64,000 nucleotides of DNA, taken from assembly GCF_020382885.2 (NCBI RefSeq), contig NC_058508.1, forward strand, positions 1,976,055 to 2,040,054, given 5' to 3'. The notes beneath the pieces are model-generated. The model made no database searches. It was not told the origin of the DNA and saw only the letters and a list, made by a program, of their open reading frames with translations. Shown here piece by piece: positions 30,015 through 41,200 of the stretch. This stretch comes from Scatophagus argus (taxonomy: Eukaryota; Chordata; Actinopteri; Scatophagidae). Within the stretch, counting starts at the first letter, position 1, and each line of letters starts with the position of its first letter. The position numbers and the translations under genes were made by a program.

Positions 30015-33000
30015 TTATCCTTTTAGGCATATTCAGTTGAAATTCTTACATAGACAATGTATTTAATGTTTTTTTTGTAAATATATGCTTAATATGAATT
30101 TGATACCACATGCATGCTTTAAACAAGGTGTGGCACGAGCAACAAAAGATTGGGAAAGTTGTAGAATGCCCAGACAACATTACACAGAAAAATACTAAAC
30201 AGGACTAAACTAAAGTGAACCATCCTGATGGTTACCTGCACAAAGTCAAAAGCCAGCATCCGTGATGCATGGGGTGTGTCAGTGGAATGGGTAACTTGCA
30301 AGTCTGTGAAGACAATGAAAGATACCTAAAGTGGCATCTATTAGTACAGTAAAACATTGCCAAGCCATATTTTGTACATGTTACAACAGCGTGGCTTTGT
30401 AGTAAGTGTGGTTATTAGACTGGCCTGGCTGCAGTCCAGAACTGTTTCTACATTACAACTCAGTACTCAGAATGTAAATGTAGGTGGGGTTGTTGCAGGC
30501 TTTGGGACTAACCCCTTTTCACCATTCCAGCAGCTAGGAGTGAGAATTACCATTATTGACACTTAAGCTGTTCATTTACTGCCAGACTGACAATTTACTG
30601 CGACTCTTGTCCTCTCCTCTACTTGCATTCACTGTCACTTTTTATGCGCTCCCTTCATACACACAGCGGAGGACATCAAATGCTTTGTGTTATTTCTTCT
30701 CGGTGCGTGGTTGTTTTTTACAGCTGGAGTAAAAAAAAACGGAGAGTTTGAGAAATTGCAATGCAGACAACAAGACAACTCTGTTTGCTCCAGTTCTTGT
30801 GGTCTGCAGTGTTTTAACATTAGCTTTTTAGTATCGGCTATGCTCGCTTGTAACCTCAGTAGAAATGTGAAAAATGTACTGTTTTCGACTGAATATAGGT
30901 CAAAAAGGAAATCGTTGTGAACCACTGCAAATCATTGCGAACATTTTTTGTTGAAGTTTCACACAGTGTCTCAAATTTTTTGGTATCGGAGTTGTAGATC
31001 AGTTGGACAAATCAAGCTGAAACAGTATATCACAAACAGTTACAATTAGCATGGCATGGATACAAATCAGAATCCATGTTTATATTGCACCCTTTCAACT
31101 GATGATAATTATTTTGCATGTCGTACAGCAGATCATTTGTTAATGATGATCCATTTATCTTGACCCTTGCTCTTGATGCCTGATCTATGTCTTTGTGTGT
31201 CCAACAGGTAGAGGATGAACTCAGCTCCCCTGTGGTGTTGTTCAAGTTTTCCCAGGAAATGAGTGCTGGTAAGGGTTGTACTCCCTGGACCCCGCAAACG
31301 GGCAAAGCCAATTTTACTGAATGGTCTTTATGAATGACAAACTGTAAAACACCTTCCTCCCTCTCCTCAATGATAAGATGTGTGTTAGAGGGTCTTCACT
31401 GGTTTAATTTTGAAAGTGATGATCAGAGTTAAAGGTCTTTGAATGGGTTCCCTCTACACTGTAGTCTTCCACTGAAGAAGACCATGAGATGTAATTGACA
31501 GATCTGAAAAGATGACCTTTTGAGTATTTTTGTTCCAAGTATTGTTCCCAAATATCAAGAATAAACATCCATGCTCAGAAGTGATTTGAATAAAGTTCAA
31601 GAAATATTGTGAAATTACCATGATGATCTTATCACTATACACATTTAAAAAATATATAGTTCATTATTTTATTCTTACCTTACATTGCCTTTTCCCTTTT
31701 TTTCCTATGTTAGCATCCAGTGGAGGTTCAGTAGAAGGTTACTGTGCTGGGGAGAAAGAGGTACTTGATGCCTTCAACAGATGGGTGAGTGTTTTCTCTC
31801 TTTAACATGTGCCATACTTTGTACTTAAGTGCCCATATTAGTTAAAGCTGCAATGGTTAATATTTTTATATGAATCAAATTATTGTGTTCAATTTAAGAG
31901 GAAGTGATGATCACAGGAAGAACTAGAAGGGCGCTGTGAGAGCTCAGACCTCTACCAAACTCAATAGTCTGTGATATGCAAATCTGCAAAACTTATTATA
32001 TACTCTTAAAGTGTAAATCTGCAGGTAGAAAAAAAACTGAGTATAATTAGTTGCATGATATTTCTGTTTTCATAGCTACACTGTAGTTTTAGAAAAATGT
32101 TTTTTGCAATAGTGGCAATGTTACAGTTGTAGTTCTCACAAACCACTGTTCCAGAGTGCCCGGTAAGGACAGCCTTCTGTATGAAGTTTGAGCAAATTGA
32201 GCAAATACACCCCAGAGATCACCGGTACCTGTGAACGTGGATTGTAATATAGAGTCAGATTTGTCACCACTGAACTATACCACCATCTACTGGATTCTAA
32301 GATGTATCTCAGTCATTCAGCCAATGTCAAATGCCTTATCTTTTACTGTTAACCAAAATGAAAGTGTTTTGTGTATCTACCAAGTAATTAGCATCCATTC
32401 CAAAATTATAAGGGTCCTTCCTTGGCCCATGCTACACCCTTCCACCAAGTTTCATGAAAATCGGCCCAGCAGTTTTTCCCTAATCCTGTGGACAAACAAA
32501 CAAACCACACATAAAGTAAATGTAATCTCCTTGGTGGAGGTAATTTTCATAGTTTCTCCTCGTTCTGTTTTGAGCTTCTGGTAGCACATTATTTTGGTTT
32601 CACATCTGCAAACTCTGACCTCATGAAACCTGTTTCCAACCTCCGTTAATTGTATGTACCCTACCTGCTCATCACCAAGTAGTAGACAAACCCAATTACA
32701 GGCTAGCTGATGATCATAGTGAAGAATTTACCAGCTAAAGAGCCAGACATTTTTCCCTGGAGTTGGTGGAGCCCAGTACTGAAGCTAAACGCTTTTTGCC
32801 GTCCTGATTGCTAAGAAGTTAACCTTTTAAATTTCCCTTGGTGTAGCTGGGTGAACAGCTGGTCCAGCTTGTTCCCACCAGTGGGATAGATGTCGTGGAG
32901 CTTGAAGATGAAGGTACATGTGTTCGCTTCAGTCCCCTCCTGACTGCTGCAGGTAACATGAATGCACAAACACACAAACATTATATTTTGTTTGATATAT

Positions 33001-36000
33001 TTTAATACATGTTAAATATTGCCAGCAAAGTTTTTAAACTTCACCAGGAAGTTAACCATAACCATAACCTCTCTCTTTCTTCCAGTTCTGGGGACCCAGC
33101 AGGAGGATATTGAGGTTCTAGTGGAGAAGCTGTCAGAGCTGGTGCCTCTAATGAGCTCTACAATGTGCTTTAGACAGGACTTTAGAGAGGAAACCCACCG
33201 ACACTCGCCCTCACTCATATACATGGAGGAGCTCAACTGGCCCGGCCTGGGTGCTCTCCGGTAGGAGTGGATAGGTTTTAAATGAGCTGCTGTTGTATAG
33301 AGAGCTGTATTGAGTCCATTTTTATCTTGTCAAGTCATGTACCTAGACCCCACTATTCCCAGTATGAGCAAGAACGTGACGATGGTGTCAAGGGAAAACT
33401 ACCTAACAACAGTGAGCAGGGGCTGGAGAAAGGGACAGACAAAACAAAACAAATAAGTAGACAAACAAAACAAGCAAGTGGACGGTCCTCATGACCTCTT
33501 TCAACGTGGAGCAAGACTGAAATGAATTCCATCACTTTAAAGTTCGCCATTCTATACTATGGCAATGTCAGATTGTTAAGAATGATATGCTTAAATGAAG
33601 TCACGAGAAGCATCTCCCTAGTGCGTAATACCTCCCTAATTTAATAACTTCAGTGATGTGTGGGATTCAAACACGGGGCTGTGACAGATGTTTTGATGTT
33701 CAGGTATGAGCCTCAGGCTGAAGGAATGGATGAGAGCAGAAGGAAACAGGAGTTGAAAAAAATCAACACTGAGCTGCTGAAGAAACTACAAGACCTTGAC
33801 ACTGACATCATTTTCTCCACAGGTTAGTGCTTCTTACTCTTATCTCTTACTCAATTCATAGTATTAATCTTACCACACTGTTCTATTGTTTCTTTCTTTC
33901 TTTCCACTTTTCCATATCTTCTTTCCCCAGGTCCTGAGTTTGGGACGGAAGAGGACTGCATCTTTGTTGGCATGGTCACTGAGGACGTTGATGTTGCAGA
34001 GCTGGTGGATACAATAGCTGGCCTTGGGAAGGACATAGAGGAGAGTGGAAGGGTAATTGCTATATTCAGTTTATAGGATACAGAATTCTCCAGAGAAGTT
34101 CTTAGTTGTTAGGCCTGATGTATGTTTTGTCAATGCTAAGTATTAACTTTTCATCATAACCATTTATGCAAAACAATGAGATTTCAAAAGTTTATTTTAG
34201 CACATTAACCATAATGTCCTGACCTATCAAGCTGGTGATTGGTAGGCTGACAAGTGTATCAGCTTTTAAAAACTTGTTGAAATGTTGAGCATCTCTTGGT
34301 ACAATGGCGGTAAAGGCTTGCGGTTTTCTGGTAGTTTGTTTAGGTTTTAGCCAACAGGGGTCGCTGCTCACCTCTTCCAACAATGATATAGTTTCCTACT
34401 GAACTACCTAACTGTAGTTTAAAAAAAAAACATTCTCCAAATGTCATTAAAAAGAAATCCCTGATCCCCGTGTGGCAGGACAACATGGCCCAGCGAGCTA
34501 CCAGGCTTGCAGCACACTCAGTTCAATTCAATTCAGTTCAATTTATTTCTATAGCACCTTATACAATCAAAATTGTCTCGCCTGAACCCCCGAGCAAGCA
34601 GACAGTGGCAAGGAAAAACTCCCTTTTAACAGGAAGAAACCTTGAGCAGGACCCGGCACACTCGCTGAAGCCTTGCGATACACAAAAAGTGTCAAAGATT
34701 AAATGAATAGTTCACATTCTCTGTTTTATACTGCCTTTGACTGCTGACTTCTCACTTGCAGTAGAGGCCGCAAGCGATGAATAACTGCTTCAGTCTGCCC
34801 TCAGGCACACCTAGTGGATATTTGCACTCTTCTAGTTATACCTGTTTTTATTGGAGAATCGGAGTGCTAATTATGCTCCACTAACAGGGACAAACCCATT
34901 TGGGTTACAGTTTCTTATAATCTTTATTTTTTTGTGTATTTGCTCAGTTTCCAGCTCCCCCTTTCAGATTATATTCACCAGGAAAGAAGCTTTAAACATT
35001 TAACAAGATTTTCACCACTTTTTACTTAAACCAAAGCAGCTCTGTGTGGGATTTGCGGGAGCTGAACACAGGCAGACTTAAAAACACTTCTCTCTGTCCT
35101 CTAGCACAGACACACAGTTTGGTAAGACATGGATGTGGGTCAGGGAGCTATCACCCTGTGGCTGTGGTCAGTCCTGCTACCAAAGGGGGGGGAGCACATC
35201 AGCGCAGCTTGATGCAGCATTTGTCATCAGTATTCCCAAATCATGTTCAAACTGCTCTGGAGCTCTCCTTAATATTGGCAAAGATACAACATCAGTTCCA
35301 AAAAAAAGCTGGGATGTAAATCAAAACAGAATGCAATTATTTACAAACCAATATCAGTTTCCTTAAATGTTCCTGAGCCCATGTAATAATGTGCTTTATA
35401 GAACCATATTTCATAAATTAGGCCCCATCCTGTCCCCAACAAGTTTCAGATGTGCTGCTGGCATCAAACTCAGAATAAGCATATACGTGCAAAATGATGA
35501 AATATTGAATTAAATATGTTGTCTTTGTCAAAAAATAAAACAGTTTTTACATTCTTATATAGTCACATATGTTTTACACAGGGTTCCAACTTCCTGGAGT
35601 CAGAAGAAGGACCAAATATGTGTCATATATTTCACTGGTGTGTCTCTAGCGGGTGCATAGTCAGTGACTAGTTGCGACTCTGACTCTTACTACCTTTTTC
35701 TAGCATGTGAGATATCAGAGCGTTCCCACCAATCTCCTCATATAAACTAAAAGACTTATCCTAACCAGGACAGTGACAGGCAATTTTTCCTCGCCACTGT
35801 CGCCAAGTGCTTGCTCAAGGGGGAATGTTGGGCTCTCTCTATTTTACAATTTAATTAAAGAGTTTGGTCTAGACCTGCTCTAATTGGAAAGTGTCATGAG
35901 ATAACTTTTGTTGTGAATTGGCGATATATAAATAAACTGAATTGAACTGAATTGAATGACATCAGAGGTGCAAAGGAGTTTAATAGCAGGAAAGGCTTGT

Positions 36001-38203
36001 AACTGGTAAATGTCAAATTTCTCTTGTTGACTATGTCAGAAATGAATGATGGAGGGCTTTTTTAAGATCACAATGAGCTAGAATGCTCATAGAATGATAG
36101 TGTATAAAAAGTGGGATTATCATCCATCTTTGGATGTAACAATCAGTTTTATTCCAATAAATATATATGAGAAAAGTATGTTTATTGTCTTATGTTTTAC
36201 ATTTCTACATTGTAATGATTGTATCATATGCAGCTTTTGGAGAACATGACGGAGGTCGTGAGGAAAGGCATCTTGGAGGCAGAGCTGCAGCTGCAGAAGG
36301 CCAGTGAGGAGAAACTCATGGAAGAGGTGTGTGTCTGTTTGCAGAGTGGATTCAAAATATTTGAACATAAAACACATCTTATTGGGCTAATAGCAATGTT
36401 TCCTCTGCTCAAACAGTGTCTCCTCTGTAAAAGTCTGTGTGTCTGTGCTTGGTGTGATAATATTACAGTATCATGTTCATTTTTAACTCTGGATAGAGTT
36501 ATTTTAATGCTAGATATGACTTTAGTAACACTTTAGGAAGTGTTAGATTAACTGTGCAAAGATTGGGACAAAATAAACATCAGCATAGTGTTAAAACTGA
36601 CTCTCTCAGAGTTGATTTAACGCTATAAAATTTGCTGTGATACTATCCAAATCATATCCATAACCTTAACTACGGTACTCTAATGGAGAACTGATCATGG
36701 TGAGCAGACAAAAGCTAACTAAGATAAGATAGTCTTTATTGTCATTGTACAGTCACCTATACAGTGAAATTGAAAAGTGCCAAGTGTTACTTTATGTGGC
36801 ACAGCCACTCTACAAACAGTCTGCATACAGTGCAGGTTCACTGTAGCCAAAAGGTGTGTGCATGTGCACTCAGAGGATGCACACACAGATGTGTGTATAC
36901 ACGCATGCTTGTTCAGAAACACACTTGCACACACATTTATCTGCATTGATGAGCTGTACTAATCACATATGCAGACCCTTTTCACTCCCACAGTGTGTCT
37001 GATTTTGTTAGAATTAAATTTCAACATATACTTTTAAAGAGAACAGGTGTCATAAATTGATGGTCCTCAGTTTAGGAAGACTGAGCTTTACATGTGAGTG
37101 TAAAAATCTAGTCCATTCATTCAAATATCCGACTTCCTTTGTGTCATAGGGAGTGATGAGACAGCTTCCTCTGGTTGGCTCTGTGTTAAACTGGTTCTCT
37201 CCAGTTCAAAGCTCCATAAAGGGCAGGACCTTCAGCCTGGCTGCAGGTATTGTGTTTCACTGTATGGTCTATTGGAACAGTTACTGATGACACTCTGAAG
37301 TCACTTTAATGTCACATCAGCTGCACGGTCCAACATCACATGATTACCACTGTAGTTTTTCAAACTGCATCCCACTTGACCTCTTTGTTGTTGCCTTTTT
37401 TTTAGGTATATCCCAAAATATATATGACTGTACACCTGTGAAGCGCCTGTGTTCAAAATATGTGTATAATGTTAAAGATACCATGTTTTAACACATACTC
37501 AAAGTACATCAATGTTCATTCATGTTGCGCTGTGTGCATTATGCTGATTAGCTCTTATGAAAAGCGCACATAAAGGCTTTAAATGTTTGCATGTAACCTA
37601 TGTGTTCTGCACCTTAATGGTATGCGTCTATAGGTTCACTGGACTCTACAGAGATGACATATTCCACCAAGGCCCAGACAGGCAGACCATCCCTGCAAGA
37701 CACCCCCACTCCCTCATTAAAAAGACTGCCAGGTAGGATTATCTCAGTCTCAAACTACACACAGAAGGCCCCAGACCCAGACTCAATATTATATTACTCA
37801 AATATTTTTGCCCTTTTTGCCCCTATTATCTTGCAAGCTGATCATGAAGTAGAGTGATTTCCCTCTGCACTGTTGCTACTGACAATCTTCTGTCTTTTCT
37901 GTCATTTTCCTCACAGGTCAGAGATTGTTCCGGCGCTCAGCTGGGGGTTTCGACTCCTTAAGCGAAACCAGTTCCATTGGACAAGCTGAGGAGATAACCA
38001 GGGAGGGAAGCACCACTGCAAGTGGGAGCATCCACCCGCCCACCTCTCCACCTGCGCTTGAGGAGAGCTCTCACTCTGCAAGTGATGTTGTATCAAGGAA
38101 AATCCTGGAGTCTTCTATGCAGGTGCACACACTGATGGAGGCTGGAGTGGCCTCAGAACAGAGGCAGCATGAATGCCAAGAGGTAGAGCATAGTGGGAGA
38201 TAG
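17957..38203 (+). CDS. pdxdc1: Pyridoxal-dependent decarboxylase domain-containing protein 1 (PDXDC1)
   Basis: Coding exons: 17957-18033, 18260-18328, 18473-18556, 19014-19163, 19955-20144, 20422-20490, 20584-20662, 20830-20914, 21886-21934, 22674-22775, 22944-23069, 23609-23659, 31208-31268, 31714-31784, 32847-32952, 33086-33260, 33704-33822, 33931-34052, 36234-36326, 37150-37246, 37634-37732, 37917-38203. All joins keep frame and sum to 786 residues. An acidic stretch (EEEEEE) lies near residue 70, followed by the conserved MALLGHSLAAYISVLD. The group II decarboxylase fold covers about residues 110-370 (GHTDKLGRL, WLHVEG, DSMTLTPGQWLGLPAV). A helical segment (ENMTEVVRKGI) precedes GSVLNWFSPVQ and a serine-rich, probably disordered tail. 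The usual DPHKW lysine motif reads TPGQW (Gln298) and the Asp of WLHVDAA is Glu267, so classical PLP catalysis is doubtful. The biochemical function of the family is not established. Two adjacent ATGs open the first coding exon; the second has the better context. Confidence 0.96.
19330..19600. mobile_element. Non-autonomous DNA transposon relic, 'ttccaaaaaa-ttggga' family
   Basis: 'gcaacacctgtcccagctt' and 'ctggcatcaaattcagaaaa' in the middle, and 'ccagttttttggaattggga' at the right end, match the arrangement of a common fish hAT-type non-autonomous element. Other copies lie at 30.9, 35.3 and 46.2 kb. The family name is by recognition; the ends are eroded. Confidence 0.5.
23360..23556 (+). 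mobile_element. LINE 3' tail, GAATTG-tail family, third copy
   Basis: It shares 'ggtctgctccgaggtttctg', 'agacctgctctaatcggaaa' and 'tataaataaactgaaatgaa' with the 17.3-kb copy but is more diverged and has an internal deletion. It lies about 50 bp upstream of the pdxdc1 exon at 23609. Confidence 0.75.
23801..24781 (-). mobile_element. Tc1/mariner DNA transposon with terminal inverted repeats, inactive
   Basis: The left end TACAGTGCCTATAAAATGTA and the complement of the right end (TATAGTGCTTATAAAAAGTA) form imperfect terminal inverted repeats that begin with the TA target dinucleotide. Read on the minus strand, the interior gives degraded transposase with KAPNTAHHPHHK, then a short break, then MLSGCFSAAF-like residues and SSKTMT where Tc1 has the second catalytic aspartate region (FQQDND). 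At about 980 bp it is shorter than an intact Tc1 of fish and carries many stops. It lies in the 7.5-kb pdxdc1 intron. Confidence 0.85.
25459..25915. mobile_element. hAT-type MITE with 8-bp target-site duplication
   Basis: The 457-bp element starts TAGGGGTGG and ends CCACCCCTA. It is flanked by CACTGAGC on the left and CACTGAAC on the right, an 8-bp duplication with one mismatch. Terminal repeats with AGGGGTG and an 8-bp duplication are the hallmarks of hAT elements. Inside, 'caatctaaatttgag' and 'cacaatttagattg' are subterminal inverted copies. No transposase frame is present. Confidence 0.85.
26630..27010 (-). mobile_element. LINE reverse transcriptase fragment
   Basis: On the minus strand, AMSADDTVVTPIMMRRPTME followed by FRELPQWWKANDLSLKVSEP matches the catalytic YADD block and the downstream NDLSLNVSKTKE-type block of fish LINEs. 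Upstream words (LLYFFYTHCVV in another frame) fit the preceding block. Frameshifts show that it is dead. It may extend to about 27190. Confidence 0.75.
28065..28560 (+). mobile_element. Tc1-like element with transposase C-terminal remnant
   Basis: The ends are 'tacatagacaaaagtattgg' and the reverse complement of 'ggccatatagtgta', an imperfect inverted pair. Inside, one reading gives EELDWPTQSPDLNPIQHLWD, the block holding the last catalytic residues of Tc1-type transposase, in broken frames. About 500 bp remain, so most of the transposase is deleted. Confidence 0.8.
28869..28903. repeat. Perfect 14-bp inverted repeat with 7-base loop
   Basis: 'ggctatacacacca', loop 'aatttcg', then 'tggtgtgtatagcc'. 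All 14 pairs match. It lies in the large pdxdc1 intron. It could be a terminal-repeat junction of a lost element or chance. Confidence 0.85.
29979..30014. repeat. (TTA)n microsatellite
   Basis: About 11 ATT/TTA units follow a short 'ttccaaaaatgttgggatg' word that resembles the terminus of the repeat family seen at 35.3 and 46.2 kb. Confidence 0.9.
30860..30995. mobile_element. Terminal fragment of the 'ttccaaaaaa-ttggga' repeat family
   Basis: 'gcaaatcattgcgaacattt' and 'cacacagtgtctcaaatttt' followed by 'ttggtatcggagttgta' match the right end of the family. Only about 130 bp are kept. Confidence 0.5.
32420..32570 (+). repeat. Dispersed repeat ending in a 'cttggtggaggtaat' terminus
   Basis: 'caagtttcatgaaaatcggc', 'ggacaaacaaacaaacc' and 'ctccttggtggaggtaat' occur in this order in a widespread teleost repeat that I recognise but cannot assign to a class. 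The left part is not visible. It is intronic. Confidence 0.5.
34519..34662 (-). mobile_element. LINE 3' tail, GAATTG-tail family, reverse orientation
   Basis: This is the reverse complement of the 2.2-kb copy: 'ttcaattcaattcagttcaa', 'tatttctatagcaccttata', 'gagcaagcagacagtggcaa', 'aacaggaagaaaccttgagc'. It lies in a pdxdc1 intron. Confidence 0.8.
35270..35590. mobile_element. Non-autonomous DNA element, 'ttccaaaaaa-ttggga' family
   Basis: 'cagttccaaaaaaaagctgg' with 'aaaacagaatgcaattattt' marks one end, and 'gctggcatcaaactcagaat' with 'gatgaaatattgaattaaat' the other part of the same family. The internal region is deleted. Confidence 0.6.
35775..35957 (+). mobile_element. LINE 3' tail, GAATTG-tail family, fifth copy
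   Basis: Nearly identical to the 17.3-kb copy from 'tttttcctcgccactgtcgc' to the 'aataaactgaattgaactga' tail, which suggests that the two come from the same young subfamily. Intronic in pdxdc1. Confidence 0.8.
36719..36790 (-). mobile_element. LINE 3' end, 'cctttattgtcattgtac' type, reverse
   Basis: 'aagataagatagtctttatt' and 'gtcattgtacagtcacctat' form the reverse complement of a common fish LINE tail related to the one at 63.1 kb (gacaataaacac). Short and truncated. Confidence 0.55.
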
Positions 38204-41200
38204 GATGACACTTTCTACAGGTGTCCTTCAGCCGTCCGCTAAATGGTACCAGCCTAATTTGCAGATGTTCTGACACATTGTGAATCTAAATCTTCCAGTT
38301 TTTAAGGGGAAATTGTTTCAGCATAGCAATGATTTCAACGTTAAACGGAAAAATCCACCCCAGAGATACTTTTCTACTGTGATGCTTAGTGATAAAGTAA
38401 TCTGATATGATGATTTCTCCAAATGTTGCTGCAGCATTCTCAGAAATGTGTTTTTCCACATTTTTCAAAATGCCTTTTAACCCACCTGAAAAGGAAAATT
38501 ACAGCTGCTTCTGTTCAAATGCATATTGGCGTGGATGTGACATCTGATAGGAAAATGATCAGTCATTGGTGTTTTGCTTTATGGTCTGTTCAGGCTACTG
38601 TAGGGGGAGAAATTGGTAATTAAAAACTTGGTATACCTGCCTCTTCTTCTTTTATGCTGAATATCTACCAGTATGTTGCTATTACATTCATGTTTTAAGT
38701 TGATAAAAACTGTAGCTGTACCATAAATATCTCTGACTCACCACGTATTCACAGGGATAACAAGATTACTTTCAACAGTAGAAAATGTGTTTCAGGGGGG
38801 ATTTTTCCTTTGAAATTAACATGGAATAGAGTCCAGTCCAGCTCTGTTTTACTTTTTTTTCACTGATCTCTGAGTTAGTTGATGACTTTGGGATGTTTTG
38901 TTGGATTAGAACGCAATGGACTAGCCATATTGCACATAGAATTTCTTTAGATTTGAAGAGAAATCTGGTTGAACCGGGGCCAGTCCCCATTTGATATGTA
39001 ATTCTCATTGACACTCAGCTGGAAAGCTCAGTGTTAAAGCAATGAGTGTCACTGCAGTTAACAGTTGAGATTCCTCACTGTAAATAGTCCACATGATTTA
39101 TATCTAACCCACCCAATTACTAACTTTAATTATTTATATTGAAATAAGTCTGTATAGAAGGAAGAGAGTATCATAATCTATTTAATAAAAAAAAAAAAAG
39201 CCTTCTGACAATAGTCACCTGCTTAGGGGCTTCAGATGCTCCCTTCATGTGTGCGACAAATTATCACTAAAGCATAAAGTCTGAAGATCTGAGAGAAGAA
39301 GTCACAATATTCTAAGAATAAAGCTGTTAGTATCATTACTAATATTATACTTGTATTTAGACAAAACCATCCTGCCAGACCTGTGTCAAAGTACTTCCCG
39401 TCCTGATTACCCTTTAAACATTGTCCAAGTGCCATATTTGAAGTGGATATTTGTGTTTGGTTTTTTTTTTTGTTTGTTTGCTTATTTGTTCTTTTTTTTG
39501 TTTGTCTTTTTTGGGTTTTTTTTTGATAAACGAGTTGCTGAGCTTGAAAACTCACCTGCCCTAAAAACTGACGTGCCACCCTGTTTGCCCTTGTCCCTAT
39601 GATGTGTTCTGGTATAAATAATCACCAATAGTACGGGCTGATGGTCATGAGCATGTTGTTTGCACTTTATTCATTTTCTTTAAAAGGATTTCTGTGTGTA
39701 GAACCTAACAAAGCTCAAACTGTCATGGAGTTTGAAATCACATACTATACACTACATAGTCAGTATGTTTACTATCATTCAGCAGGTTTTGTGTGAATAA
39801 ACAGTAGTATGTAGCTTTTCAGATGTACTGCACAGTGCGTATCACATGACTTTCAATTAACTGATCTAAAAACAATATAATATGCCCAACGAAGCGAAAC
39901 CTTACTTGCACTTACACTGAAGCATTATTGATGCTACACCATAAATGCATTGGTCGCTGCCCGCCATTGTAATGTTGGTGTCGTTACCATCGCTGCTGCA
40001 TTGCATTGTGGGATATTTATGCCAGCGTAGTGTGCATTGCTTGCATCTCACGTACTATTGGTCTCATAGTATGCAACATGAAATGCTACATAAAACATGA
40101 CACTGTAACCACCATAGACTTCAAAACCCTTAAAACTGACATTGTACAGTCTAGACTGTGTTAGACTCTGTCTGATAGTGTGACTTATAACAAACCTGTA
40201 AGATTGCTTTAAGGGGCCTATTGAATTGCTAAAAGTTTTGTAACTATATTTTAGCCAACAACAACAAAAAAAAAAAGAAACATGGGAATAGCAGGAAATG
40301 GAAGTGTGTCATGTATGCATGCTTCATGTGAAATTTTCCACATGTTGGACAGCGGTGACGGATTATTATAGTTTTGCATGGCTTTTGGTATCGAATTGGC
40401 AGAATGGTTTTGGCAGAATGGTTTAGAATTTGCTCTCATGGAGGTAACTGAATGTAAAAACAACACAAAATGTCTAGGAATGAAAGCCCAGAACACAAAA
40501 ATTTTGCCGCGGTGGTCCTTTAGAACTTTGAGCCACATACTGGAGGAACATTTGCTTTAAAGAGTTGTGAAATGTAGATTAAATACAGTGGCTGGTGAGG
40601 AATTAACCCAATGAGAATGAAGATTACAAAATAATTTGTTTCATCTTTATTGCACTTGTTCAACAGATAATTTCTTTACTACTGTTCTTTATTTAATATC
40701 TTATATTGTATCAATGAAACAGAATCTTAATGATTATTTCTGCAGTGTGATCATAATGTAAAGCTAAATCAGTAACTTTAAGAAGAACTTGTGATTTGAT
40801 TTAATGAAATGTCCTGCCTTTTTCACTGTCTGAATGATTGATTGTATTTAATAACCAGAATCTTTTCTCTTGAATGTTTTCTGCCATTAGTTTACAGTAC
40901 AGCAACACTTTGGATTAAGTTCAGAGTTTTCTGGTCTTAATGTCAGGCCATAGCTTTCTGTGTTTATGCTAGAATTCGGTTAAAAAGTACCTCCCCATCT
41001 GATTTTTAGTCTTAGTCTGTACTGTTGAGAGTTGGTGATTTAGTGCAACTGGCATGTTTGTGGTTCAGATAGTCATTCTTAAAAGATGTGTGTATAAAAG
41101 CATTTGAAAACACTGTTACAGATTTTTACATGTGGAAAAAAAGGTTAATTCTACTGTTTATCTGTAATGTAGCTAGAAACAGACCCAAATGAGTAATCTT

